A stretch of 64,000 nucleotides of DNA, taken from contig NZ_ALAP01000048.1 of the NCBI RefSeq assembly GCF_000280905.1, forward strand, positions 62,001 through 126,000. Direction: 5' to 3'. Position numbers and translations under genes: made by a program. Positions within the stretch are counted from its first letter, which is position 1. Every line of letters begins with the position of its first letter. Below are positions 32,912 to 41,450 of this stretch, one piece after another. This DNA comes from Streptomyces sp. AA1529 (lineage in GTDB: Bacteria > Actinomycetota > Actinomycetes > Streptomycetales > Streptomycetaceae). The notes under the pieces are model-generated. The model saw only the letters and a list, made by a program, of their open reading frames with translations, did no database searches and was not told the origin of the DNA.

Positions 32912-33499
32912 GTGAGTGGTGCTCAGCCGCAGCCGAAGGCGCAGCCGCAGGCAAAGCCCCCGTCCCCGGCCCAGCCGCAGACCGAGCAGCAGCCGCACCG
33001 GCCGCCGCAGGCGTATCCGTCTCCGGACGCGGGCCGGGCCGGCCCGTCGGACCGGCCGGAGCACTCCGGCCGGTCCGGGGGCTCCGACACCGTGCGCAAG
33101 CCCCGTACCGGGGCGCGCACGGTGCCGCGGACGCGCAAGGCCCGGCTGCGGGTGGCCAAGGCCGACCCGTGGTCGGTGATGAAGGTCAGCTTCCTGCTGG
33201 CGGTGGCGCTGGGGGTCTGCACCATCGTGGCGATCGCGGTGCTGTGGATGGTGATGGACGCGATGGGCGTCTTCTCCAGCATCGGCGGCACGGTCAGCGA
33301 GGCCACCAGCGCCGAGGGCAGCAGCGGCTTCGACCTGGAGACGTTCCTCTCGCTGCCCCGCGTCCTGCTCTTCACCTCCCTGATCGCCGTGATCAACGTC
33401 GTGCTGGCCACCGCGCTGGCCACGCTGGCGGCGTTCGTCTACAACCTCTCGGCCGGCTTCGTCGGCGGTGTCGAGCTCACCCTGGCGGAGGACGAGTAG
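32912..33499 (+). CDS. DUF3566 membrane protein
   Basis: A 195-residue protein with a Pro/Gln-rich N-terminal 60 residues, a basic segment, and two membrane helices (about 90-115 and 150-175) separated by an extracellular loop containing MGVFSSIGGTV. This protein follows gyrA in nearly all actinobacteria, including mycobacteria, where it has been linked to growth or division. The molecular function is unknown. GTG start at 32912, 18 bases after gyrA, so probably in the gyrBA operon. Confidence 0.88.
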   Translation: MSGAQPQPKAQPQAKPPSPAQPQTEQQPHRPPQAYPSPDAGRAGPSDRPEHSGRSGGSDTVRKPRTGARTVPRTRKARLRVAKADPWSVMKVSFLLAVALGVCTIVAIAVLWMVMDAMGVFSSIGGTVSEATSAEGSSGFDLETFLSLPRVLLFTSLIAVINVVLATALATLAAFVYNLSAGFVGGVELTLAEDE

Positions 33500-33538
33500 G
33501 CCCCGCCGCGGTCCCGCTCCGGCTGCCCGGGAACCGAT

Positions 33539-33567
33539 TTGGGACCACGGCTGAAGTGCGCTAACCT
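33539..33567 (+). promoter_or_regulatory. tRNA-Ile promoter
   Basis: TTGGGA (33539-33544), a 17-base spacer, then TAACCT (33562-33567), 13 bases before the tRNA 5' end. Confidence 0.6.
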
Positions 33568-33580
33568 TTCTGTGCAGCGC

Positions 33581-33654
33581 GCGGCTATAGCTCAGACGGT
33601 TAGAGCGCTTCCCTGATAAGGAAGAGGCCCCAGGTTCAAGTCCTGGTAGCCGCA
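33581..33654 (+). tRNA. tRNA-Ile (GAT)
   Basis: Complete cloverleaf of 74 nt: acceptor GCGGCTA pairs with TAGCCGC, anticodon loop CTGATAA with anticodon GAT, T-loop GGTTCAAGTCC. The discriminator is A and CCA is not encoded. Confidence 0.97.
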
Positions 33655-33660
33655 CAGCGA

Positions 33661-33705
33661 CGGAAGGCCCGGCCCCTCGGAAGAGGCGCCGGGCCTTCCG
33701 CTTTT
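33661..33705 (+). terminator. tRNA-Ile terminator
   Basis: 13-bp perfect stem (33661-33673 with 33688-33700, core GGAAGGCCCGGC) followed by CTTTTC: a classical intrinsic terminator 6 bases after the tRNA. Confidence 0.88.
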
Positions 33706-33879
33706 CGGCTCCGCGCCGGCGCCGTACTGCGCTGTTCGCCGGCTCCGGCCGGGATCGCGCGGAGGGCGCGTGAGCGGGACCGCACGCCGCGGACGTTTGG
33801 TGCCGCTCCTGTTCTGGTACCGGTAGCCCCGTCCTGCTGTCGGCGCCGCCGGGCGCCTCCTGGCGAGCGGAGCGCTGCG

Positions 33880-34998
33880 ATGACCGGATCCGACCCGGAG
33901 CCCGAACCGGGACCCGAGCCCGAACCGGAGCCGGAGACCGAATCCGAACCGGAGCCGGAGCCGGAGACCGAACCGGGAACCGGCACCGAGCCCGGGCCGG
34001 AGTCCGGCCGGGAGGCGGCCTCCGCGGGGGCTGAGGCCGCCGCGGGGCGGCTGCCCACCGGGCCGCCGCATCCGCGCAGCGGGACGCTCGGTCAGACGCT
34101 CAAGCGGACAGCGGCCGAGTTCAAGGAGGACGGCCTCGCCGACGTGGCCGCGGCGCTCACCTACTACGCCGTGCTGTCGGTCTTCCCCGCACTGATCGCG
34201 CTGGTCTCGCTGGTCAGTCTGGTGATGAGCCGCGAGAAGATCGTCGAGACGCTGAACGACCTGGTCGACACGGTCGGTCCGGCGTCCGCCGCCGAGACGT
34301 TCAAGAAGCCGATCGAGTCCATGGCGTCCGGCTCCGGCGCCCCGTCGGTGCTGCTGGTCGTCGGGGTCCTGGGCGCGCTGTGGACGGCGTCGGGGTACGT
34401 CGGCGCCTTCGTCCGGGCCTCGAACGTCATCTACGAGGTGCCGGAGGGCCGCCCCTTCCGCACGCTGCGCCCGGTGCAGCTGCTGGTGACGGCGGCCGCG
34501 GTGCTGCTCCTGGCGGTGGTGCTGGTCGGGTTGGTGGTCAGCGGCCCGGTGGCGGAGTCGGCCGGGCGGGCACTGGGCGTCGGGCATGCGGCGGTGACCG
34601 CCTGGGAGTGGGCCAAATGGCCGGTGCTGGTGCCGGCCGTCGTGGCGATCGTCGCCGGGCTGTACTACGCCGCGCCCAACGTGCGGCTGCCCGGGCCCTC
34701 CTCGGTGCTGCCGGGGGCCGTGCTGGCGCTCGGGGTCTGGCTGGTGGCCTCGGCGGGCTTCGCGTTCTACGCGGCGAACTTCGGGTCGTACAACGAGACC
34801 TACGGGGCGCTCGGCGGGGTCGTGGTCTTCCTGGTGTGGCTGTGGCTGACCAATCTCGCTGTCGTGCTCGGTGCCGAGTTCAACGCCGAGCGGGAGCGCG
34901 GCCGGCAACTGGCGGCCGGGGTGCCGGGGGCCGAGCGGCGGATCCAGCTGGCGGAGCGCTCCGCCGCCGCGCGGAAGAAGCGCGCGCGGACCGTCTGA
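33880..34998 (+). CDS. YihY/UPF0761 family inner membrane protein
   Basis: A 372-residue protein with a long Glu/Pro repeat at the N-terminus (residues 5-40, alternating Pro-Glu), then six membrane helices with the family motif ALTYYAVLSVFPALIALVSL, GALWTASGYVGAF and the C-terminal NETYGALGGVVVFLVWLWLTNLAVVLGAEFNAE, abbreviated here by its ends. The family was once called ribonuclease BN, a name based on a mistaken link. Its real role, perhaps transport or export, is not settled. The basic C-terminus is cytoplasmic. Confidence 0.85.
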   Translation: MTGSDPEPEPGPEPEPEPETESEPEPEPETEPGTGTEPGPESGREAASAGAEAAAGRLPTGPPHPRSGTLGQTLKRTAAEFKEDGLADVAAALTYYAVLSVFPALIALVSLVSLVMSREKIVETLNDLVDTVGPASAAETFKKPIESMASGSGAPSVLLVVGVLGALWTASGYVGAFVRASNVIYEVPEGRPFRTLRPVQLLVTAAAVLLLAVVLVGLVVSGPVAESAGRALGVGHAAVTAWEWAKWPVLVPAVVAIVAGLYYAAPNVRLPGPSSVLPGAVLALGVWLVASAGFAFYAANFGSYNETYGALGGVVVFLVWLWLTNLAVVLGAEFNAERERGRQLAAGVPGAERRIQLAERSAAARKKRARTV

Positions 34999-35100
34999 GG
35001 CCGTGTCCGGCGGGCGGGCCGACCCGGCTGTCGGAAGTGGTGGTTGGGTATCATCGGCCGCCTAAGAGGTCCCAATGTCTAAGAAGGACGAGGTAGCGCG

Positions 35101-35235
35101 GTGAAGAAGCTTTTCCTGGTCGCACTGGCCGCCATCGGCGGTCTCCTCGTGTACCGCCAGATCCAGGCGGATCGCGCCGAGCAGGATCTGTGGACGGAGG
35201 CGACCGACTCCGTGCCTGCAGGTTCCGGCGTGTAG
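35101..35235 (+). CDS. DLW-39 family small protein
   Basis: A 44-residue protein of unknown function. It starts at GTG 35101 behind GACGAGGT and has a hydrophobic N-terminal helix (KKLFLVALAAIGGLLVY), a short charged stretch and the diagnostic Asp-Leu-Trp at residues 30-32. The family was named for this motif and a length near 39, and occurs after gyrA and the tRNA-Ile/Ala genes in actinobacteria. It is probably a single-pass or amphipathic membrane peptide. Confidence 0.85.
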   Translation: MKKLFLVALAAIGGLLVYRQIQADRAEQDLWTEATDSVPAGSGV

Positions 35236-35441
35236 CCCCAGCGAACAGCAACGAGAGGCCCTGGCCGCCCACTGCGGCCGGGGCCTCCGTCATCTGCCGA
35301 CCGCTCCGCAGGGTCGGCTCCCCGGCCGGTGGACCCGGAAACGAGCAGCTGCAACAGGGCTCTTGGAGGGGAAGGCGCCGGGGTTCGCGGTGGCCGCCAG
35401 GACGCGTGCGCTGTTGCCGTACCGTGACAGCTCTCCTCTTG

Positions 35442-35481
35442 TTGCTTGCTCTTGCAAAGCAATACCGTGCTTGCGCAAAGC
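35442..35481. promoter_or_regulatory. Operator-like repeats upstream of the VWA gene
   Basis: An inverted repeat TTGCTT-N9-AAGCAA (35442-35462) overlaps CTTGCAAAGC (35451-35460), which recurs as CTTGCGCAAAGC (35470-35481) about two helical turns on. They end about 37 bases before the VWA start and are less GC-rich than their surroundings, as expected for a promoter with a regulator site. The rest of the 282-bp gap shows no gene. Confidence 0.5.
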
Positions 35482-35517
35482 TACCGGGGTCCGGACGGGC
35501 CGAGGGGGGAGACGAGC

Positions 35518-37518
35518 ATGCGCACTGTGCGGAGACGCCGGACCGGACGGCTGCCGAGAGGGGTGTCGGGTGGGGTGCTGCTCACCCTGCTCGCCCTGCT
35601 CGCCGGGCCGGCGGTGGCGCCCGCCACCGCGGCACCGGCCGCTCCGGCCGCTCCGGCCGCTCCGGCCGTCCGGGGCGCCGCGGCGGGCGGCACCCGTGCG
35701 CTGGAGATCGTGCTGGACTCCTCGGGCTCCATGGCCCGGGAGACCGGCTCCGGCGGGACCCGGATGGAGTCGGCCCGGGACGCGGTGGGCACCCTCGTCG
35801 ACAGCCTCCCCGACGGCTACCCCACCGGGCTGCGCGTCTACGGTGCCGACCGGGCCGCGAGCTGCACCGACACCCGGCTCGTCGAACCGGTCGGCGCACT
35901 GGACCGGGCGGGGATCAAGAAGGCCGTCTCCGGGGTGCGGCCCAAGGGCGAGACCCCGATCGGCCCGGCGCTCCGGAAGGCCGCCGCCGACCTGCCCGAC
36001 CCGCCGCGGAACACGCCGGCCCGCCGCACGATCGTGCTGGTCTCCGACGGCGAGGACACCTGCGGCGACCCGGAGCCGTGCGAGGTCGCCGAAAAGCTCG
36101 CCCGGGACGGCCTGGACCTGCGGATCGACGCCATCGGCTTCCAGGTGCGCGGCGAGGCACGCGAGCAGCTGGAGTGCATCGCGGAGGCCGGGCACGGGAA
36201 GTACTACGACGCGCCGGAGGCCGAGGACCTGGCCCGCGAACTGGAGCGCGCCGGGCGGCAGTCGGCGGCCGGCTACCGGTTCGAGGGCAGGCGGGTCAGC
36301 GGGACGCGCTCCTCGGCCGACGCCCCTCGGCTGCGTGCCCCCGGCCAGTACCTGGACACCATCGGGCCCGGGGAGACCCGCTGGTACAGCACCGAACTCG
36401 GCGCCGGCTCCGCCGCGCGGGCCGTGGACCTGGCCGCCACCGGAGTAGCCGCGCCCGGCGCCCGCGTCGGCACCGCGGACGGTCTGGAGCTGACGATGCG
36501 CAGCCCCGACGGCAGCCGGTGCGGCGGCGACCGCTCCTGGTTCGCGCAGGACGAGGGCGGCGTCCCCCTCACCGCGGCGGTCAGCCGGATTCCCGACGGG
36601 GACGGCGCCCGCTCCTGCGACCGGCCCGGACGCTTCACCTTCGAGCTGACCCGCGCCACCGCCGACGGCTCCGACCGGGCGCGCTGGCCCGTGGAGTTGC
36701 GCCTCGGCACCGAGCGGGCGCTGCCCGGCGGGGCGGCGCCGGCCCGCGCCGAGACCGGCTACGGGCCGGGAGGCGAGGACGCGGCGCTGCCGACGGGCGC
36801 GCCCCGCGACATCGAGGGCGGCACCGGGTTCAACGACGCGAGGAAGCTGCGCGCCGGCGTGTGGCGGGACACCCTGGTCCCGGCCCAGACCCGCTGGTAC
36901 CGGGTTCCGGTCGGCTGGAACCAGCAGCTGCGCTACGACGTGGAGTTCGCCAACGAGCCCGCGCGCCCGCGGAGCGGCGGGGTCCCCTCCTCGTCCGTGT
37001 GGACGGAGCTGTACGCGCCGGGACGGCTCCCGGTCGCGGGCGGTGCGGAGTTCACCACCCGCCGCCCCTACCGGGGCGAGCCGGTGCGGGTGTCGCACGG
37101 TACCGTGCCGGTCTCGTGGCGGAACCGCACGGAGCCCGGCGCCGCCGTACGTCCGGTGCGGCGCGACGGCGACTACTACGTCGCGGTCACGCTGGGCGCC
37201 GGGGCCGACCGCATCGCCGCGCACGCCGCGGTCCGGGTGGTCCTGCGCGTCGATGTCAAGGGCCGCCGGAAGCAGGGCCCCGAGCACGACGCCCCGTACG
37301 CCGGTGCCGGTGCAGCGGCGGACGGGCGCAGCGGCGGCGCGTCCGCCGGGGGCGGGCCGTCGGGCAGTGTGCGGCACGCGGGGGAAGGACCGCAGCCGGC
37401 GGTCGCGGCCGCGGGTGGCGCCGCGGCCGTGCTGCTGGCGGCGGGCGGGGCGGGGTACGCGCTGCGGCGCCGTGCCAGGGTTCGGAGCGCGACGGCGACG
37501 AGGGGTGGAACGTGGTGA
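35518..37518 (+). CDS. Secreted, membrane-anchored VWA-domain protein
   Basis: A 666-residue protein with a good ribosome-binding site (GGGGGGAGA). A signal peptide (Arg-rich start, hydrophobic core, Ala/Pro-rich cleavage region) covers about 1-45. The VWA domain (about 60-250) has the MIDAS motif DSSGS (67-71), a TP at the second metal site (GETPIGPAL) and SDGEDTCGD, so it should bind a metal ion and a protein ligand outside the cell. Two beta-rich modules follow, with sequences PGETRWYSTEL and PAQTRWYRVPVGW. A C-terminal helix (about 635-655) then a basic stop-transfer anchors it. No LAxTG-type sorting motif is seen. The next gene overlaps its stop and repeats both modules. Function unknown. 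Confidence 0.8.
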   Translation: MRTVRRRRTGRLPRGVSGGVLLTLLALLAGPAVAPATAAPAAPAAPAAPAVRGAAAGGTRALEIVLDSSGSMARETGSGGTRMESARDAVGTLVDSLPDGYPTGLRVYGADRAASCTDTRLVEPVGALDRAGIKKAVSGVRPKGETPIGPALRKAAADLPDPPRNTPARRTIVLVSDGEDTCGDPEPCEVAEKLARDGLDLRIDAIGFQVRGEAREQLECIAEAGHGKYYDAPEAEDLARELERAGRQSAAGYRFEGRRVSGTRSSADAPRLRAPGQYLDTIGPGETRWYSTELGAGSAARAVDLAATGVAAPGARVGTADGLELTMRSPDGSRCGGDRSWFAQDEGGVPLTAAVSRIPDGDGARSCDRPGRFTFELTRATADGSDRARWPVELRLGTERALPGGAAPARAETGYGPGGEDAALPTGAPRDIEGGTGFNDARKLRAGVWRDTLVPAQTRWYRVPVGWNQQLRYDVEFANEPARPRSGGVPSSSVWTELYAPGRLPVAGGAEFTTRRPYRGEPVRVSHGTVPVSWRNRTEPGAAVRPVRRDGDYYVAVTLGAGADRIAAHAAVRVVLRVDVKGRRKQGPEHDAPYAGAGAAADGRSGGASAGGGPSGSVRHAGEGPQPAVAAAGGAAAVLLAAGGAGYALRRRARVRSATATRGGTW

Positions 37519-39020
37519 CGGGGGACAACATGCGCAACGGGTGTGACAGGAGTGACGGGCGCGGCGGATCCGCCCACGGCCCCGGCCCCGGCCCCGGCCA
37601 CGAACCCGGGCACGGGCGCCGACGTGCGGCCCGCGCCGCCGCGTTGACCGCCCTGCTGTGCCTGACCGCCGGAGTCCTGGGCGGCCAGGGCGCACCGCGG
37701 GCGTGGGCGGCGGGTACCCCGCGCGGCTGGGAGCCGGCCGCCGACGCACAGCGGATCACCGGCGCCGCGAGCAGCGCGGACGCGCCCGAGGTGGCGTCCG
37801 GCCTGTTCACCGACCGGATCCGGCCGGGTCAGGAGAAGTACTACGCGCTCGACCTGGACGCGAAGGCGGACGTCCATGTGACCGCGACCGGGATTCCGGA
37901 ACCGGGCTCCAGGGTCACCTTCCAGGACGGCCTGAAGGTGACGCTGCAGAACACCGACGGGGACTCCTGCTCCGAGGGCTCCGCCACCGGGAGCGGCGAC
38001 ACCGCCTTCCCGCTGGCCGCCACCGCCTCCCGGCTGATGGGCGACCCCGCGGACGAGGACTGCCGCACCGCGGGGCCCTATCTGGTCCATGTCGTCCGCG
38101 AGGAGGGCGACAACTCCGACCCGAGCTCCTGGCCGCTGGAGCTGTCGGTCATGACGGAGCCCGGTCTCAAGGGCGGCATCCCGGCACCCCGGCCCGGCGC
38201 CGAGGAGGAGACCGACGCCCACAACACCCGCCCCGCACCGCCTTCGGGCCCGGCGGAGACCCGCACCGGCGGCACCGGCTTCGCCGACGCCCGCGCGCTC
38301 GGGGACGGGGTGTGGAAGGACCGCGTCCGCGCCGGGGAGACCCGCTGGTTCCGGGTGCCCGTGGACTGGGGGCAGCGGCTGTACGCGCGTACGGAGCTGC
38401 CCAACTCCGCGCGGCGGTCCGGGACCGGGAGCCGGTATGTGCCGCACGGCTTCCGGATGAATGTCTACAACCCGGCGCGCACCCCGCTCTACGACGAGGA
38501 CTTCCAGGGCTACGACGGCGACGGAGCCGAGTTCGACCGCTACAGCAACCCGGTGCGCTACGAGAACCGCTTCCTCGACGCCGCCTCCGGGACCCGCTTC
38601 GCCGGCTGGTACTACGTGGCCGTCACCGTCGGCCCGGACATGGCCACGCAGTTCCCGGACGGCACCCCGGTCACCCTGCGGATCGACGTCAGAGGCCGGG
38701 CGCAGCAGGGTCCGGAGTACGACGGGGACGCCGCCGCTGCCGGATTCGGGGTCTCCGGCCGGGACCGGGAGATGGCCGAGAAGGGGCTGACCGAGGCCCA
38801 GGCCGAACACAGCGCGACCCTGCGCACGGTGGGCTGGGCCGGTGTCGGTGCGGGCGCGGCGCTCCTCCTCGTCCTCGCCCTCTGGCTGCTGCTGGCCCGC
38901 CGCCGGGCCCGCACGGCCGGGTATCCGGCGCCCGCCCCCTACGCTGCGGTCCCGCCGGACGGTCCGCTCCCGCACCACTCGCCCCACGGCCCTCCGCACG
39001 GAGGCCCGCCGCGGGGCTAG
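37515..39020 (+). CDS. Secreted, membrane-anchored paralogue of the VWA protein without a VWA domain
   Basis: A 501-residue protein coupled to the VWA gene through a GTGA overlap (GTG 37512 and ATG 37530 are possible starts). A signal peptide covers about 1-60. Its two modules match those of the neighbour: SSADAPEVASGLFTDRIRPG corresponds to SSADAPRLRAPGQYLDTIGPG, and GGTGFADARALGDGVWKDRV to GGTGFNDARKLRAGVWRDTL. A C-terminal membrane helix (about 435-460) and a Pro/His-rich tail close it. The pair looks like a tandem duplication where one copy gained or lost the VWA domain, and the products probably act together on the cell surface. Confidence 0.75.
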   Translation: MTGDNMRNGCDRSDGRGGSAHGPGPGPGHEPGHGRRRAARAAALTALLCLTAGVLGGQGAPRAWAAGTPRGWEPAADAQRITGAASSADAPEVASGLFTDRIRPGQEKYYALDLDAKADVHVTATGIPEPGSRVTFQDGLKVTLQNTDGDSCSEGSATGSGDTAFPLAATASRLMGDPADEDCRTAGPYLVHVVREEGDNSDPSSWPLELSVMTEPGLKGGIPAPRPGAEEETDAHNTRPAPPSGPAETRTGGTGFADARALGDGVWKDRVRAGETRWFRVPVDWGQRLYARTELPNSARRSGTGSRYVPHGFRMNVYNPARTPLYDEDFQGYDGDGAEFDRYSNPVRYENRFLDAASGTRFAGWYYVAVTVGPDMATQFPDGTPVTLRIDVRGRAQQGPEYDGDAAAAGFGVSGRDREMAEKGLTEAQAEHSATLRTVGWAGVGAGAALLLVLALWLLLARRRARTAGYPAPAPYAAVPPDGPLPHHSPHGPPHGGPPRG

Positions 39021-39046
39021 AGCCCGCCCGGCGGGAGCGCTGCGGG

Positions 39047-40471
39047 CTACGCCGCGGCCGAGAGCGCCCAGACGCCCGTGGCCAGGCACAGGAGCGCGAC
39101 GAGCAGCATCGGCACCGCCACCTTGAGCGGCGGGCCCGGCCTCCGCGCGGGGGCCGGCCCGTGCGCGGGTGGCGCCGCCGGGCGCACCGCGCCCGGCGGT
39201 CCCGCCGGGTACCCGTACGCCGGGGAGGCACAGGTGCCCTGGTCCGCCGCGGCGGAGTACGGACCGGGCCGCGGGGGCGCCGCCGGTGGTGTGGCCGGCT
39301 GCTGCGGCACCGGCTGCGCGGCGGTGGCCGCTGCGGCGGGGACCGCAGCGGGCGGCTGCAACGGGAAGCTTCCGGTGTCGGACGGTCGCGGGGCAGGTGC
39401 CGCCCCCGGCGCCGGGGCGGCCGCAGGCGCCGCCCCGGCGGCGGTCTCCTCGGCGGCCGTCCCGGCGGTGCCGCTCCCGGCCACCGTCCCGCTGCCGGTC
39501 CCGCCGCCGGTCCCGGTGGCAGCGCCGGCGGCGCCCGCATCGGTCCCGGTGGCAGCGCCGGCGGCCGTGTCCGGGCCCGGTGGGGCCGGGCGCAGCGGGC
39601 CGTCCGGGCCGAACCCTCCCGGCAGCTGGCCGATGTGGTCGAAGACCTCCACGGCCTCCTGCTCCACCGTCGCGTCCCGGTCCAGCAGTTCGGCGGCCGC
39701 GGCCAGGGCCTTGCGGGCGCCCGTCGCGGTGCGGAAGCGCACGGCCGGATCGGGCTGCAGCAACTGGCCCAGCACCTGCCACAGCGGCTCGGCCACTCCC
39801 TCGGGCGCCGCGGGCAACCCGTGCTCGTACTCCCCGAACAGCGCCTGTGCGTCGGGCTTCCGGCCGGTGAGCAGATGGAGGCCCACCAGCCCGACCGCGT
39901 ACAGGTCCGAGGCGAAGTCCGCCTCCGCCTCCAGCATCTGCTCGGGTGCGAAGTAGCCCGGCGTACCGACGACGTAGTTGGTCTCGGTCAGCCGGGGCTC
40001 GCCCTTGCGCATGGAGATGCCGAAGTCGGACAGCCGCAGGTGCGGACGGCCCGTGCCGGTGCAGTCCAGCAGGATGTTCGCCGGTTTGATGTCCCGGTGC
40101 ACCACGTCCTCGGCGTGCACGGCGGCCAGACCGGAGAGCAGCTGATCGAGCAGGGTGCACCCGAACGTGGGAGGCAGGGCGCCGTAGTCGCCGACGAGAT
40201 GGGCCAGCGAACCGCCCCTGACCAGTTCCATCGTGAACAGCACCTGCTCGTCGTCGGCCGCCCAGCTCGCCGGGGCCAGCACGTGCGGGTGGTCGATGCG
40301 CAGGGACTGTTCGCGGACGAAGCGCAGCAGGGTGTGGGCGTCGGACTGCTGCAGCACCTTGGCGGCCACATACCGCCTGCGCCGGTGGTCCCAGGCGCGC
40401 CAGACCGTCCCGGCACCGCCGCGTCCGATCGGATCGACCAGCTCGTACCTGCCGGCGAAGATCTCACCCAT
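39047..40471 (-). CDS. Tail-anchored Ser/Thr protein kinase
   Basis: A 474-residue kinase. The kinase domain spans about 8-260: glycine loop IGRGGAGTVWRAWD, the ATP lysine in VAAKVL, the catalytic loop HRDIKPANILL, DFGIS and the activation segment ending GTPGYFAPEQ, all intact, so it should be active. A linker of about 190 residues rich in Ala, Gly, Pro and Thr leads to a single membrane helix at the very C-terminus (KVAVPMLLVALLCLATGVW) with almost nothing outside, so it has no extracellular sensor. It follows an XRE-type regulator gene after 71 bases and probably shares its transcript. The regulator is a plausible substrate, by context only. Confidence 0.88.
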   Translation of the reverse strand: MGEIFAGRYELVDPIGRGGAGTVWRAWDHRRRRYVAAKVLQQSDAHTLLRFVREQSLRIDHPHVLAPASWAADDEQVLFTMELVRGGSLAHLVGDYGALPPTFGCTLLDQLLSGLAAVHAEDVVHRDIKPANILLDCTGTGRPHLRLSDFGISMRKGEPRLTETNYVVGTPGYFAPEQMLEAEADFASDLYAVGLVGLHLLTGRKPDAQALFGEYEHGLPAAPEGVAEPLWQVLGQLLQPDPAVRFRTATGARKALAAAAELLDRDATVEQEAVEVFDHIGQLPGGFGPDGPLRPAPPGPDTAAGAATGTDAGAAGAATGTGGGTGSGTVAGSGTAGTAAEETAAGAAPAAAPAPGAAPAPRPSDTGSFPLQPPAAVPAAAATAAQPVPQQPATPPAAPPRPGPYSAAADQGTCASPAYGYPAGPPGAVRPAAPPAHGPAPARRPGPPLKVAVPMLLVALLCLATGVWALSAAA

Positions 40472-40542
40472 GGTGCTCGCGCCCGCCCCTTGCTTCCGCG
40501 CTTCCGCCGTACCGCAGTGAACCGCGGTGCGGCTCGTGGTGA

Positions 40543-41094
40543 TCAGCTCTGGTGCGACTCGTAGTGCTTGACCGCGTCGGAGGTGCGGCCCGCGCCGTAG
40601 ACCCGGAGGAACTCTGCCAGTTCCGGGTGGGAGGGGGCGAGTGTGTTGGACGCCTCGATGATGTCGGCGGCGTCCGAGACCGACCGCAGCAGGGCCTGGA
40701 TCTCCCGTACGACCCGCTTGACCGGGGTCTGGGAGGCGCCGGAGGAGGCGGTCTGGGCGGTGTTGTTGAGCACACTGCCGCCCGCGGTCCGGCGGATCTC
40801 GTCCATCCGGTTGGTCGCGTCGGCCGCGCTGATGTCGCCGCGGGCCACCTCGGCGGCCAGCTCCTGGAGGGCCTGGACGCGCTGGACGACGGCCGGGTTC
40901 CCGATCTTTGCCCGCTGCCCGCTCATGAGCTGCGAAAGCATAGGTGCGGACAGTCCGAGCACCGTCGCGAGGCGGGCCTGGTTGAGCCCCAGGTCCTCGA
41001 TCAGACGGCGGAAGAGGGTTCCCAACGGCTCGCCGTACCACTGACTCTGGAGCTCGCGCGCCTTCGCCGTCGGGTCCTGTGCTGCTGCGTCCAT
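40543..41094 (-). CDS. XRE-family helix-turn-helix regulator
   Basis: A 183-residue protein with an N-terminal helix-turn-helix (about 33-60: GLNQARLATVLGLSAPMLSQL, given here up to its recognition helix) and a mostly helical C-terminal half with PVKRVVREIQALLRSV. The ATG at 41094 follows AGGGGAGA. It stands upstream of the tail-anchored kinase in the same direction, and divergent from tRNA-Ala. The target genes are unknown. Confidence 0.82.
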   Translation of the reverse strand: MDAAAQDPTAKARELQSQWYGEPLGTLFRRLIEDLGLNQARLATVLGLSAPMLSQLMSGQRAKIGNPAVVQRVQALQELAAEVARGDISAADATNRMDEIRRTAGGSVLNNTAQTASSGASQTPVKRVVREIQALLRSVSDAADIIEASNTLAPSHPELAEFLRVYGAGRTSDAVKHYESHQS

Positions 41095-41224
41095 GGCGTC
41101 TCCCCTGGGCTGCCCTGTGGTGCTTCGCTCGCGCGAACTTGCCGTGCATCCTACGGACGGCGGCGGGGGCGGGGCGATACCCGGTCGGAATTCGTCTCCC
41201 GGAGCCGGTACCCTGGTGCGCGAC

Positions 41225-41297
41225 GGGGCCATAGCTCAGTTGGTAGAGCGCTGTCTTTGCATGGCAGATGTCAGGGGTTCGACTCCCCTTGGCTCCA
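41225..41297 (+). tRNA. tRNA-Ala (TGC)
   Basis: Complete 73-nt cloverleaf: acceptor GGGGCCA with TGGCTCC, anticodon loop TTTGCAT with anticodon TGC, T-loop GGTTCGACTCC, discriminator A, no encoded CCA. A -10-like TACCCT lies at 41209-41214; the -35 is poor. Confidence 0.97.
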
Positions 41298-41306
41298 CCC
41301 GGAAGT

Positions 41307-41346
41307 GCCCTCTGTCCTGCGAAAACGCGGGGCGGAGGGCATTTTT
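41307..41346 (+). terminator. tRNA-Ala terminator
   Basis: Imperfect hairpin: GCCCTC...GAGGGC with an inner CCTGCG/CGCGGG pairing around AAAA, followed by ATTTTTC. It sits 9 bases after the tRNA. Confidence 0.8.
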
Positions 41347-41450
41347 CGTGCCCCGGCCGACCGCGGTCCCGCCGGGCCCCGGCGCCGCCGTCCGCGCCCG
41401 GCCTCGGGCCTCCGGCGCGGGCGGCGGTGTGCGACGGCAGCCGTGCTCGG

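Noticed and set aside
35518..37518. Sortase-anchored surface protein (given two sortases in the window)
   Set aside because: The C-terminus has a membrane helix and basic tail but no LAxTG/LPxTG-type motif.
41225..41297. tRNA-Ala and tRNA-Ile as integration scars of a mobile element
   Set aside because: No integrase, no duplicated tRNA 3' end nearby, and neighbours are syntenic origin-region genes.
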